From NCBI RefSeq assembly GCF_024723735.1, contig NZ_JANQDU010000004.1, forward strand, positions 372,001 to 436,000: a stretch of DNA of 64,000 nt. The letters are read 5' to 3'. The stretch is from Frigidibacter sp. ROC022 (GTDB lineage Bacteria > Pseudomonadota > Alphaproteobacteria > Rhodobacterales > Rhodobacteraceae). A program made the translations under genes and the position numbers. The notes under the pieces are model-generated. The model was not told where the DNA came from, ran no database searches, and was given only the letters and a program-made list of their open reading frames with translations. This document shows, in pieces, positions 25,172 through 34,016 of the stretch; position 1 is the first letter of the stretch; each line of letters starts with the position of its first letter.

Positions 25172-26544
25172 GCACCCCGCGCCATATCGCGGTGATCGAC
25201 ATCGGCAAGACCAATGCCAAGCTGGCGCTGGTCGATCTGGAGACGCTGACCGAATCCCAAGTCACCACCCGGCCGAACCATGTGCAGCCCGGCCCGCCCT
25301 ATCCGCATTTCGACATCGAGGGGATATGGGGCTTCCTGCTCGACGGGCTGGCCACCATGCAGGCCCGGCAGGGGATCGAGGCGATTTCGGTCACCACGCA
25401 TGGCGCGTCGGCGGCGCTGCTGGCCGCGGACGGGCGTCTGGCCGCGCCGGTGCTGGACTACGAATATGACGGCCCGGATGCCACGGCCGCGGCCTATGAT
25501 CTGCTGCGCCCCGATTTCGCGCAGACCGGTTCGCCGCGATTGCCGGTCGGGCTGAACCTCGGCGCGCAGCTGCACTGGCAGGCCCAGCAGGACTCCGACC
25601 TCCTGCATCGGGTGGCCAGGATCGTCACCTACCCGCAATACTGGGCGGCCCGGCTGACCGGCGTGACGGCGACCGATGTGACCTCGCTCGGCTGCCATAC
25701 CGATCTCTGGAGCCCGGGGGCGGGCGCGTTCTCGGATCTTGTGGACCGTCTCGGCATCGGCGCGAAACTGGCGCCGCCCGAACGTCCGGGGACGATCCTG
25801 GGCCCCGTCCTGCCCGATCTCGCGGCGCGGATCGGATTGCGCGGATCGGTGCCGGTGGTGGCCGGGATTCACGATTCCAACGCCTCGCTCTATCCGCATC
25901 TGCTGTCCCGCAAGCCGCCCTTCGCCGTGGTCTCGACCGGCACCTGGGTGGTCGCCATGGCGGTCGGCGGGGCGAAGCAACGGCTCGATCCCGCCCGCGA
26001 CACGCTGGTCAATGTCGATGCCTTCGGCCAGCCGGTGCCCTCGGCGCGTTTCATGGGCGGACGGGAATACGACCTGATCCGGCAGGGCGCATCCGCCACC
26101 GATGCCGGGGCCGCCCTGGCCTCGGTCCTCTCCGACGGCCTGATGCTGTTGCCTGCGGTGGAGCCGGGCTCCGGTCCCTTCCCGGGCCGCAAGGCGCGTT
26201 GGATCGGGCAGGAACCACCCGTCGGATCGGCCCGGCGCGAGGCGGCGCTGAGCCTCTATCTGGCCATGATGACCGCCGAGTGCCTGGGCATGATCGGCGC
26301 CGAGGGGCCGGTGGTGGTCGAAGGGCCCTTTGCCCGCAACGCGCTGTTCCTGCGGATGCTCTCGGCGGAGACCGCGCGCCCGGTCATCCGCGCGGCTTCG
26401 GCCACCGGCACCGCATTGGGCGCCGCGCTGCTGTTCGCCGGCGAAGGGACCGGCGCCCTGCCGCCCGATCCGGCACCGGTGGTCGAGAGCGACCCGGCGA
26501 TGCGGGCCTATGCCCGGGCCTGGCGCGAGCGCTGCCGCCCCTAG
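25168..26544 (+). CDS. rhaK: Rhamnulokinase-type carbohydrate kinase (FGGY)
   Basis: A 458-residue FGGY-fold kinase that phosphorylates the sugar in the rhamnose pathway. The N-terminal ATPase-fold motif is [16 protein letters not shown]. The second domain has [11 protein letters not shown] (catalytic aspartate), then [10 protein letters not shown] and [17 protein letters not shown]. It closes the rhaRSTPQUK operon with a 4-bp overlap to rhaU. In Rhizobium leguminosarum the equivalent kinase is needed for rhamnose transport as well as catabolism; the identical gene order makes the same dependence plausible here, but this is inference. Confidence 0.9.
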   Translation: MSTPRHIAVIDIGKTNAKLALVDLETLTESQVTTRPNHVQPGPPYPHFDIEGIWGFLLDGLATMQARQGIEAISVTTHGASAALLAADGRLAAPVLDYEYDGPDATAAAYDLLRPDFAQTGSPRLPVGLNLGAQLHWQAQQDSDLLHRVARIVTYPQYWAARLTGVTATDVTSLGCHTDLWSPGAGAFSDLVDRLGIGAKLAPPERPGTILGPVLPDLAARIGLRGSVPVVAGIHDSNASLYPHLLSRKPPFAVVSTGTWVVAMAVGGAKQRLDPARDTLVNVDAFGQPVPSARFMGGREYDLIRQGASATDAGAALASVLSDGLMLLPAVEPGSGPFPGRKARWIGQEPPVGSARREAALSLYLAMMTAECLGMIGAEGPVVVEGPFARNALFLRMLSAETARPVIRAASATGTALGAALLFAGEGTGALPPDPAPVVESDPAMRAYARAWRERCRP

Positions 26545-26589
26545 GGGTCTGTCCCGACTCCCGGCCGGCAAGCTCGATCCCGGCCGGGC

Positions 26590-27363
26590 TCAATCCAGGA
26601 TCGCCACCGCGCGGCACCAGCCCGCCGAGGCGGCCTCGATCTTCACCGGCAGGCAGGAGATCGTGAAGCCGGTGGCGGGCAGCACTTCCAGGTTGTGCAG
26701 CTTCTCGATGTGGCAATAGGCCTGATGCCGTCCCGCCTTGTGCCCCTCCCAGATCAGGCTGGCATCGCCGGTCTCGGCAAAACGCTTCTGCGTGTGGACA
26801 AAGGGCGCATCCCAGCTCCAGCCATCGGTGCCGGTCACCCGCACCCCCTGTTCCAGCAGCCAGAGCGTCGCTTCGCGCCCCATGCCGCAGCCGCGCGATA
26901 CATAGTCATCCCGGCCATAGGCCCGCCCGGCCGAGGTGTTCACCACGACGATCTCCAGCGGCGAGAGCCGATGCCCGATCCGCTCCAGCTCGGCCTGCAC
27001 CTCGGCGGCGCTGACCACATGGCCGTCCGGCAACTGGCGGAAGTCCAGCTTGACCCCCGGCTGCAGGCACCAGTTCAGCGGCACCTCGTCAATGGTCCAG
27101 GCCCGCTCGCCCCCGTTCATCGTCGGGTGGAAATGCCAGGGCGCGTCGATATGGGTGCCGTTGTGGGTCGATAACCGGACCTGCTCGACCGCCCAGCCCT
27201 GACCGTCCGGCAGGTCCTCGGAGCGCAGGCCGGGAAAGCTGGCGACCAACCCGGCGACCCCTTCCTCGTGCCCGACATAGTCGATCGTCGGCTCCATTCC
27301 CGGCGGGTCGGCCTTGACCTCGTTCTGCAGCGGGACAGAAAGGTCGATGATCTGACGTGTCAT
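26590..27363 (-). CDS. Cyclase family protein (kynurenine formamidase-like)
   Basis: A 257-residue metal-dependent hydrolase of the cyclase/KynB-like family. The defining motif HNGTHIDAPWHF (about residues 68-79) supplies metal ligands. GRDDYVSRGCGMGREATLWLLEQGV and GTDGWSWD follow as in the family. ATG 27363 is chosen because GGGGAGAG stands at good spacing. It follows the SDR gene by 27 bp on the same strand, suggesting a two-gene operon. Members open cyclic or amide substrates such as N-formylkynurenine, isatin or amides; the substrate here is unknown. Confidence 0.85.
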   Translation of the reverse strand: MTRQIIDLSVPLQNEVKADPPGMEPTIDYVGHEEGVAGLVASFPGLRSEDLPDGQGWAVEQVRLSTHNGTHIDAPWHFHPTMNGGERAWTIDEVPLNWCLQPGVKLDFRQLPDGHVVSAAEVQAELERIGHRLSPLEIVVVNTSAGRAYGRDDYVSRGCGMGREATLWLLEQGVRVTGTDGWSWDAPFVHTQKRFAETGDASLIWEGHKAGRHQAYCHIEKLHNLEVLPATGFTISCLPVKIEAASAGWCRAVAILD

Positions 27364-27390
27364 TGCCGGCACTCTCCCCGGCCCCGTGGC

Positions 27391-28140
27391 CTATGCATTC
27401 ATCCGGGCCAGAAAGGTCTCGTCGCGGATATCGACTTCCTGACCCGACAGGTCTTCCGGCGCCTCGGCAATCAGCCAGGCGATCCCCGCCGCGGGCACTT
27501 CGGGCGGTGCCAGCGATTCACGCGGCAACTGGCTGACCGGGTTGATTCCCGAGGCCCGGATCGAGACCTGCATCCCGGTATCGACCACCCCGGGCCGAAA
27601 TCCATAGCACCGGACGCCCTCGGCGCCATATTCGTGATGCACCGAGCGGGTCAGCATCGCCATCCCGGCCTTCGAGGCGCAATAGGCGCTCCAGCCCTCC
27701 ATCGGCGCGCTGGCCGCGCCGGACGAGATATTCACCACCGCGCCGCCCCGGGCCAGCCGGGGCAGGGCGGCGCGCAACCCGTGATAGGCACCGGTCAGGT
27801 TGACCTGGATCAGATGCGCCCAGGCGGCGGGGTCGGTCTCGGCCAGCCGGCCGATCGGCTCGATGATGCCGGCATTGTTGACCAGCCCGCCAAGCGCCCC
27901 CTTCCAGTCGCAGGTCGCGGCGACGGCGGCCTCGACGGCGGCAAAGTCGGTGACATCGACGGTCAGTGGCAGCGCCTGCGCCCCCGTTTCGGCCAGCCGC
28001 GCAGCGGCCGCTTGGGCATCCGCCGGTTTGCGGCAACCGAGCGCGACCGGGAACCCCCGGGCGGCCAGCGCCTCGGCTGCGGCCAGCCCGATGCCACGGC
28101 TGGCGCCAAGGATGAGGATGGGGCGGGATGTGTCGGGCAT
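27391..28140 (-). CDS. Short-chain dehydrogenase/reductase
   Basis: A 249-residue classical SDR. The cofactor motif is LGASRGIGLAAAEALA at the N terminus, with NNAG at about residue 87, the active-site serine in NISSGAAS and the tyrosine/lysine pair in YCASK. ATG 28140 is preceded by GGAAGGAC. It precedes the cyclase gene and the two could act in one small pathway, but no substrate can be named from sequence. Confidence 0.87.
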   Translation of the reverse strand: MPDTSRPILILGASRGIGLAAAEALAARGFPVALGCRKPADAQAAAARLAETGAQALPLTVDVTDFAAVEAAVAATCDWKGALGGLVNNAGIIEPIGRLAETDPAAWAHLIQVNLTGAYHGLRAALPRLARGGAVVNISSGAASAPMEGWSAYCASKAGMAMLTRSVHHEYGAEGVRCYGFRPGVVDTGMQVSIRASGINPVSQLPRESLAPPEVPAAGIAWLIAEAPEDLSGQEVDIRDETFLARMNA

Positions 28141-28290
28141 GGGATTGTCCTTCCGTTTTGCGCCGAACCTCGCCCAGCCGGCCCCGGGCCGCAACCCCTT
28201 GCCCGGCCGCTCCTGCGCCGGCCATGCGGCCCGGATCCCGCAACGCACTGTTTTCCAGACCGGACTTGATGGGCCGGGCCCGCTGCGAAT

Positions 28291-28306
28291 ACCCTTGCCC
28301 AAGGGT
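28291..28306. promoter_or_regulatory. Palindrome at the start of the CHAT gene
   Basis: A perfect inverted repeat ACCCTTG-CC-CAAGGGT lies 18 bp ahead of the TTG start codon, directly before the purine run AAGGGGG. A candidate promoter TTGATG (28266-28271) to AATACC (28288-28293) would place the palindrome across the -10 and transcription start. It could be an operator or, as RNA, a hairpin beside the ribosome site. Confidence 0.4.
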
Positions 28307-28324
28307 TAAGGGGGCGATCAGGCT

Positions 28325-31300
28325 TTGCGTTGGGGCGCGCCGATCAGGACGGTCTTGTTGGGCCTGGCACGGGTCTGTCTGCTTTCGGCGGCCGCTCCGG
28401 TCGTGGCGCAGGACGCTTCGGCGTCGGCGCCGCCCTCGCAGATCGATGCCTGGGCCTCGGTGATCGACTCCCAGACCTGCGGCTGGGACCTCGAACGATC
28501 CGACCTGGCCGGCGAATTCGACTATGAAGATCTGATGCTCTTCGCCCTGTCCTGGGGCGATCTCGGCGCCGAGCAGCTGGCCGGCTGGGTCGAGGCCGGG
28601 ATGACCGACTACCTCCTGCGCGGCGGCCATGTCGGGCGGATGGAGAATGCCCGCGACTGGGTCGAGTATTTCCTGGCCCAGCTTGGACCCGCACGCGACC
28701 GGATGCAGGCCGAGGCCGAGGCCCTGGGGCCGGCGCTCTGCCCGATGCAGAACGCGATTGCCGCCGACAGCCTGGCGAGATTCGCCGCGGCCGACCGGGA
28801 GAAGCCGGGCCGCTACCGGACCCATTACCGGCTCGCGCAGGAAATCCTCGCCCAGCATGGCTGCCTGGAGGGCGAGATCGACGGCGCCTTCGGCCCGGTC
28901 AGCCGCACCGCCTGGAACAAGGCGATCCGGCAGGCATCCCGGACCCAGCAGGATGCGGCGCGCAAGCTGCGGATGCGCGGCACCGCCAAGCCGACTCCGG
29001 GAGAGGTGGTGCAGCTGGCGGCGTTGCAGGCCCGCGGCGGGCTCTGCGCCGAAGACCCCGAGGCGCCCCTTCAGGACAGCCGCGCGGCGCTGGCCCTGGC
29101 CGCCGAATGTGCTGCCGGGCGCGACCCGCGTGACGGCACGATGGCGCTGGTCCGCCCCTTCCTGATCGAGGCCGCCCGTTCCGGTCCGGCCCATTTCTCT
29201 TCGGCGCTGGCCAGCCTGCGCCGGTTCTGCGCCCGTCCCGATCTCTGGTCGGAACCCGGCGGCACCCTGCCTGCCTTTCTGGTCGAAGGCCTGCCGCCGG
29301 TTTCGGGTCTCCAGGCGCGGGATCGGGCGCGCCTGCTGGTCGAGGCGCTGATGCCCGATCCAGAGGCGCCGCCCCCGGCCAATCCGATCGAGCGGCGCGA
29401 CATGGTTCTCGGTCTCGGCTGGGCCGCCGAGCAGGCCCTGCAACGGCCCGAGGTCGCCGCCCATCCCGATACCGCCGTCGCCCTGCTGGGGCTGGTGCTG
29501 GACCTGCCCGGGGAACTCTCGGTCGGTGAAGTCTCGGTGCAGCTCGACCTGATCGCCGCCGGGATCGACAGCTATCCGCTCGACCCCGAACTGCGGGCCG
29601 ACATCATCCGGCGCTACAACGCCCGGGGGCTTGCCGCCCATAACCTGCGCTCACGTCAGGTCCGGGCGGCCCGGTTCCTGCAGGCCCGCGACGACGGCAC
29701 CGGCGCCGGGGAACTGGCGGCGGGGCTGGTGGCGATGGCCAATGCCGGCGGCGACTCCTTTTTCGTCTCGCAGGCCTACGGCGGCTATGGCGATGTTCCC
29801 GACGGGCTGATCCGGGTCGAAGCGACGCTCACCTTCGACGGGCTTCTGGCGATGAACCAGCTGGCGACGCTCACCGCGCTCTGGCCCGAGGCGCGGCAAG
29901 CGGTGATCGACAAGGCCGACCCCTTCGTCGCCTTCGCCACCGCCAGCCTGATGCTGGAAGGCTATGCCGAGGCCCCGAAGAGCCCCGAGCTTGTCGCCAA
30001 CGCGATCGGCCTGATCGCCCATGCCGCCGGGCAGGGGCTGGGGCTGGCGCAGTTGCGCTATGCTCAGGCGCTGGAACAGGGCTATGGCGTCGCCGCCGAT
30101 CCGCAGGCCGCGCTGGCGCAGTATCGCGCCGCAGCGGACTCGGGCCAGCCCGCGGCGCATCTGGCGCTGGCCGGGTTCTACGAACGCGGCATCCATGTGC
30201 CGCAGGACTGGCTCGCCGCCGAACGGCATTGGCGCGCCGGGCTTGGCCTGGACCCCGAACCGGGCAGCCGGCCCTGGGTGGAGGGGCTGGCGCAGGTCCG
30301 CGCCGGTCGCGCTGCCGGCCGGCCGTTCTTCACCGAAGGGCCGGGGGCGGAACTCTCCGCCGCCGCCCGGGAAAGGTTGCGCGACTGGGTCGCGGAAGAG
30401 GACTATCGCGCCTTCGACGGCCAGGACACCGCCCGCAGGATGGGGCTGGCCTATATGGCGCCCGATGCCGGACTGGCGCCGGATTTCGCCGAAGCCGCCG
30501 AATGGTTCCGGCTGGCGCTCGAATTTGCCAGCGACCGCGAACAGGGCGCCCCGGCCAGCCGTGCCGGTCTGGCGCATATCCTGCTGGCCCGGCCCGATCT
30601 GAAACACCCCGACGAGGACCCGGTGGCCCTGCTCGACGGCACGCTGGAAGGCATGTGGCTGCGGCAGCACGATCCGCTGCGGCTGGCCCGGCATATCGAG
30701 TCCGGCTGCAGTTTCGAGATCGCCGATTGCGTCACCTTCCAGCACCGCGCCGCGGTGGGCGGCATCGACCCGGCGCTGATCGCCCCGGCCCATGACTGGC
30801 TGCGGGCTGCCGCCGCGGCCGAGGCCGAGGCCCGCAAGACGGTTCCGGAATTCGAGCCGATCCCGACCGCCGCCACCGAGGCCCTGCTCGACGTGCAGAG
30901 CTTCTTCGGGGATTTCGCCGGCGCCCGCGCCACTGTCGCCACGCTGCCGCGCCTGGCTCTGGCGCCCGGATACAATGGCGGCCTCGACCAGCCGCGTTTC
31001 GCGACCCGCAACGCCGCCTTCCGCCGCATCGTCTCGCGCATCGTCGGCGGCGGCACACCGCAGGACATGGACGGGTTCCGGGCCCTGCTGGCCGCGCTCG
31101 GCGCCCATGGCGACCGCAATGCCCGCGGATTCCTCGAACTGGTCGGCGATCCCGACCTCGCCCGCCGCCCCGAAACCTCGTCGCTGACGCTGGAGCAGGC
31201 CCGCCGCGCCTATGACATCGCCGAGCCGCTCGGCCGGGAGAGCCGGGGCCTGGCCTTCGCCGCCCGGCGGCTTTCGACGCTGGAAGCGGCGGCGGGGCAG

Positions 31301-33130
31301 GGCAGCCGGGCGCTGGAACTGGAACTCATCGCCATGGGCAGCGACCTCGCCAGGGCCGAGACCACGGCGGTTCTCGACGGCGCCCTGCCTGCCGATCTCA
31401 CCCGGGTCTGCGCCTGGTCCACCGCTTCCGAGCGGCTGGCCGCGCTTGGCCAGGGAGAGATGGCGCTGAGCCTCGCCCGCCGCGCGGTGAACCGGCTGCA
31501 AGGTATCCGCGCCAGTCTCGCCGGGTTGCCCGAACATCTGCAGCTGTGCTTCCGCGACCAGGTCTCGGACCATTACCGCTGGCTTGCCGACCTGCTGATC
31601 CGCCAGGGCCACCCGGCCGAGGCCGACCGGGTGCTGATGATGCTGAAGAGCTTCGAGACCTATCGCTTTGCCGATCGTGACCCGGCGTTGCGCAGCGACA
31701 GTCTGGACCGGCTGCCGGAAACCGCCGAGGAGCAGGCGCTGGTGACCCGTCTCGGCGACATCGCGCCCACCGTCACCGGACAGGCGCTGCGGCGGCGCGA
31801 ATTGCTGCTGCTGTCGCGCGATCGCGCCCTGAGCGAAGCCGAAACCGCCGAACTCTCGGCGCTCGACGCCGCACTGGCCGCCGGGGCGGCCGAACGCGAT
31901 GCGCAACTGGCCAGCCTGGTCGCGGCGGTGAAGGCGCAGGGCCAGTCGAAGGATGCCCGGCAGCTGGCCGCCGGGGCGACGATCAAGCGGCATCTGCGGG
32001 CCCTCGCCGGGCGCCGGGCCGCGGCGCTGCAATATGTCGTCCTGCCCGACCGCATCGGCCTGATCCTGACCACCCCGGTCTCGCAACGCGCCTTCGTGCT
32101 GGACCGGATCGGCGGCGAACCGCTCTCGGCCGAGGCCCTCTCGGCCAGCGTCGACAGCCTGCGCGCCGCGCTCCGCGATCCGGCCAGCGACCCGCGCCCC
32201 GCCGCCCGGCAACTGGGCAACCTGCTGCTGCCTCCCGAAGCCGAGGCCGAATTGCAGGCGGCCGGGATCGACACGCTGATCCTCTCGCCCGACGGCCCGC
32301 TGCGCTATCTGCCCTTCGCGGCGCTGCGCAACGACGCCGGCTGGCTGGTCGAAAGCTATGCCCTCAGCCTGGCCACCGAGGCACGGATCGGCGGCCCCGG
32401 CCAGAGCCTCACGCGGATCGCCGCCTTCGGGGCCGCACAGGGCGGCGACGGCTTCGCGCCCCTGCCCGGGGTGCGCCGCGAACTGGCGGCGCTGGTCCGG
32501 ACCCCGGACAGCGACACCGGCCTGCTCGACGGCGTCGCGCTGCTCGACGCCGCCTTCACCCGTGCCGCGCTGGCCCGCTCGCTGGTCTTCGGCGATGCCT
32601 TCGCGCCCGAGTTCGGCATCCTGCACATCGCCTCGCATTTCCATCTCGGTGCCAGCGAGGACGACTCCTTCCTGTTGCTCGGTGACGGCAGCCGTCTCAC
32701 CGTCTCCGACCTGCGCGACGGATTCGGGGTCGATCTGGATTTCTCCGAGGTCGGCCTGCTGACGCTTTCGGCCTGCGACACCGGCTATGGCCTGCCCGGC
32801 GCCGACGGGTCCGAGCTGGAGAGCTTCGCCGCCATTGCCCAGGACGAAGGCGCCCGGGCGGTGCTGGCGACGCTCTGGCCGGTCGCCGACGGCGCCACCG
32901 CTGCCTTCATGGAGGGGCTCTATGCCCGTCAGCTCGCTTCGGATGCGCCGGCGCTCGACCTGGCCCTGGCCGAGACCCAGCGGAGCTTTCTTGACACCGA
33001 CGCCGGGTCTGCGACCCTGACCCTGCGCGGCGGAATCGCCCTGAAGCCGCGCCCCTCGACCGCCCTCTTCCCCGGCTACAGCCACCCGTTCTTCTGGGCG
33101 CCGGTGATCTTGCTGCAAGGAGCTTCGTGA
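28325..33130 (+). CDS. Exported CHAT-domain (caspase-like) protease with Sel1/TPR-like repeats
   Basis: A 1601-residue protein. An N-terminal signal peptide ends near PVVA-QD (residue 28). Residues about 163-205 resemble a peptidoglycan-binding-like helix bundle (LEGEIDGAFGPVSRTAW). Sel1-like repeats lie around 559-642. A TPR-like helical stretch lies around 1036-1120. The C-terminal CHAT domain (about 1235-1600) has the caspase-type dyad: His1438 in HIASHF and Cys1484 in LSACDTG. The end HPFFWAPVILLQ is the normal CHAT terminus, so the protein is complete. The TTG start follows AAGGGGG. It is translationally coupled to the next gene. CHAT proteins are usually discussed as cytosolic; an exported one with its own partner is uncommon. 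Substrate unknown. Confidence 0.82.
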   Translation: MRWGAPIRTVLLGLARVCLLSAAAPVVAQDASASAPPSQIDAWASVIDSQTCGWDLERSDLAGEFDYEDLMLFALSWGDLGAEQLAGWVEAGMTDYLLRGGHVGRMENARDWVEYFLAQLGPARDRMQAEAEALGPALCPMQNAIAADSLARFAAADREKPGRYRTHYRLAQEILAQHGCLEGEIDGAFGPVSRTAWNKAIRQASRTQQDAARKLRMRGTAKPTPGEVVQLAALQARGGLCAEDPEAPLQDSRAALALAAECAAGRDPRDGTMALVRPFLIEAARSGPAHFSSALASLRRFCARPDLWSEPGGTLPAFLVEGLPPVSGLQARDRARLLVEALMPDPEAPPPANPIERRDMVLGLGWAAEQALQRPEVAAHPDTAVALLGLVLDLPGELSVGEVSVQLDLIAAGIDSYPLDPELRADIIRRYNARGLAAHNLRSRQVRAARFLQARDDGTGAGELAAGLVAMANAGGDSFFVSQAYGGYGDVPDGLIRVEATLTFDGLLAMNQLATLTALWPEARQAVIDKADPFVAFATASLMLEGYAEAPKSPELVANAIGLIAHAAGQGLGLAQLRYAQALEQGYGVAADPQAALAQYRAAADSGQPAAHLALAGFYERGIHVPQDWLAAERHWRAGLGLDPEPGSRPWVEGLAQVRAGRAAGRPFFTEGPGAELSAAARERLRDWVAEEDYRAFDGQDTARRMGLAYMAPDAGLAPDFAEAAEWFRLALEFASDREQGAPASRAGLAHILLARPDLKHPDEDPVALLDGTLEGMWLRQHDPLRLARHIESGCSFEIADCVTFQHRAAVGGIDPALIAPAHDWLRAAAAAEAEARKTVPEFEPIPTAATEALLDVQSFFGDFAGARATVATLPRLALAPGYNGGLDQPRFATRNAAFRRIVSRIVGGGTPQDMDGFRALLAALGAHGDRNARGFLELVGDPDLARRPETSSLTLEQARRAYDIAEPLGRESRGLAFAARRLSTLEAAAGQGSRALELELIAMGSDLARAETTAVLDGALPADLTRVCAWSTASERLAALGQGEMALSLARRAVNRLQGIRASLAGLPEHLQLCFRDQVSDHYRWLADLLIRQGHPAEADRVLMMLKSFETYRFADRDPALRSDSLDRLPETAEEQALVTRLGDIAPTVTGQALRRRELLLLSRDRALSEAETAELSALDAALAAGAAERDAQLASLVAAVKAQGQSKDARQLAAGATIKRHLRALAGRRAAALQYVVLPDRIGLILTTPVSQRAFVLDRIGGEPLSAEALSASVDSLRAALRDPASDPRPAARQLGNLLLPPEAEAELQAAGIDTLILSPDGPLRYLPFAALRNDAGWLVESYALSLATEARIGGPGQSLTRIAAFGAAQGGDGFAPLPGVRRELAALVRTPDSDTGLLDGVALLDAAFTRAALARSLVFGDAFAPEFGILHIASHFHLGASEDDSFLLLGDGSRLTVSDLRDGFGVDLDFSEVGLLTLSACDTGYGLPGADGSELESFAAIAQDEGARAVLATLWPVADGATAAFMEGLYARQLASDAPALDLALAETQRSFLDTDAGSATLTLRGGIALKPRPSTALFPGYSHPFFWAPVILLQGAS

Positions 33131-33816
33131 TGCCCCCGTCCGGTTCCCGCGCCGCCCTGCGGTGGCCCGCGCTCCTCCTGGCGCTCGCCGGCCCGGCGCT
33201 GGCCCAGGACCCGGGCCGGGACGCCTGCTACAGCCTGCCCGATGCCGCCGATCCGGGTACCGTCGAAAGCCTGACCGTCACCGGCGCCGGCGAGATCGCC
33301 CTGACCCTGCCCGGTGCCCCCTATGTGCGATTCGAATTCACCTGCCCGCTGGATGACGAGGGCCATGCCTCCTGCGGCGTCGAATGCGACGGCGGCAACG
33401 TGACGCTCGACACCGAGGATGGACGGCTCACCGCCGATTTCGAACATCTGCGCTTCGAATCCGCCCGGATCGAAAGCCTCAGCTTCGGCCTGGTGCAGTT
33501 CGACGCCGACGGGCTGGGCTTCACCGGCCGCTATCAGCTCGACCCGGCCCCGCCCGAGGCCTGCGACGGCGCCGGGCAGGCGCAGCCCTATCTGCTCGAG
33601 CCGGGCGATTTCTACCCGGCGGTGGCGCGGATCGAATCCTATCTGGCGGCGGGCGGTTATCTCGCCGAGCCGCCCGACTGGTACTACACCGCCGAGACAG
33701 CCGCCGCCGTCGCAGCATTTCAGGCCGAGGTCGGCCTGCCGCAGACCGGCAAGTCCGATGCCGCCCTGCTGCGCCGTCTCGGGGTCTTCACGGGCTACGC
33801 TCTGGGGGGCTGCTAG
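33130..33816 (+). CDS. Exported peptidoglycan-binding-like protein coupled to the CHAT gene
   Basis: A 228-residue protein with a signal peptide ending at GPALA-QD. The middle (about 30-150) is a cysteine-containing beta-rich domain that I do not recognise (cysteines in DACYSLP, EFTCPLD, SCGVECDGG, EACDGAG). The last 60 residues resemble a PG_binding_1 bundle: ARIESYLAAGGYL, then TAAAVAAFQAEVGLPQTGKSD. The ATG overlaps the CHAT stop codon by one base (TGATG) with AAGGAG at ideal spacing; a GTG 3 bp upstream is the alternative. It probably acts with the CHAT protein in the periplasm, as anchor, substrate or inhibitor. Confidence 0.72.
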   Translation: MPPSGSRAALRWPALLLALAGPALAQDPGRDACYSLPDAADPGTVESLTVTGAGEIALTLPGAPYVRFEFTCPLDDEGHASCGVECDGGNVTLDTEDGRLTADFEHLRFESARIESLSFGLVQFDADGLGFTGRYQLDPAPPEACDGAGQAQPYLLEPGDFYPAVARIESYLAAGGYLAEPPDWYYTAETAAAVAAFQAEVGLPQTGKSDAALLRRLGVFTGYALGGC

Positions 33817-33832
33817 GGTCGGCGTTCCCTCG

Positions 33833-33872
33833 CATCTACGGGTCTGCAAATACTCCCGCCGGAGGCTCCCGC
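33833..33872 (+). repeat. Dispersed 3'-end element, copy 1
   Basis: A 40-bp element that starts 17 bp after the stop of the CHAT operon. Its last 26 bases, beginning CAAATACTCCCGCCGG, are identical to copy 2 at 36001-36039, which is in the opposite orientation but in the same orientation relative to its upstream gene. It contains a short CTCC-CGCC-GGAG hairpin. The rest of 33817-34016 shows no gene. Confidence 0.55.
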
Positions 33873-34016
33873 CGCGTCCGGCCGGCGCTGCCGTCAGCCC
33901 CGATTCCGGGCCAGCACGGCCTCGGCCCGGGCCCGCGCCTCGGCGACCTCCGGCGACAGGCCGGCGGGCCGGCGCCTTCGCGCGCGTGCTGCGGCGAGCG
34001 CCCGTTGACCGCGATC

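Noticed and set aside
29651-33118. A 1155-codon open frame on the minus strand opposite the CHAT gene
   Set aside because: It mirrors codon positions of a clearly recognisable plus-strand protein; its translation is Gly/Gln/Arg/His-rich low-complexity sequence with no domain. Long antisense frames are expected at this GC content.
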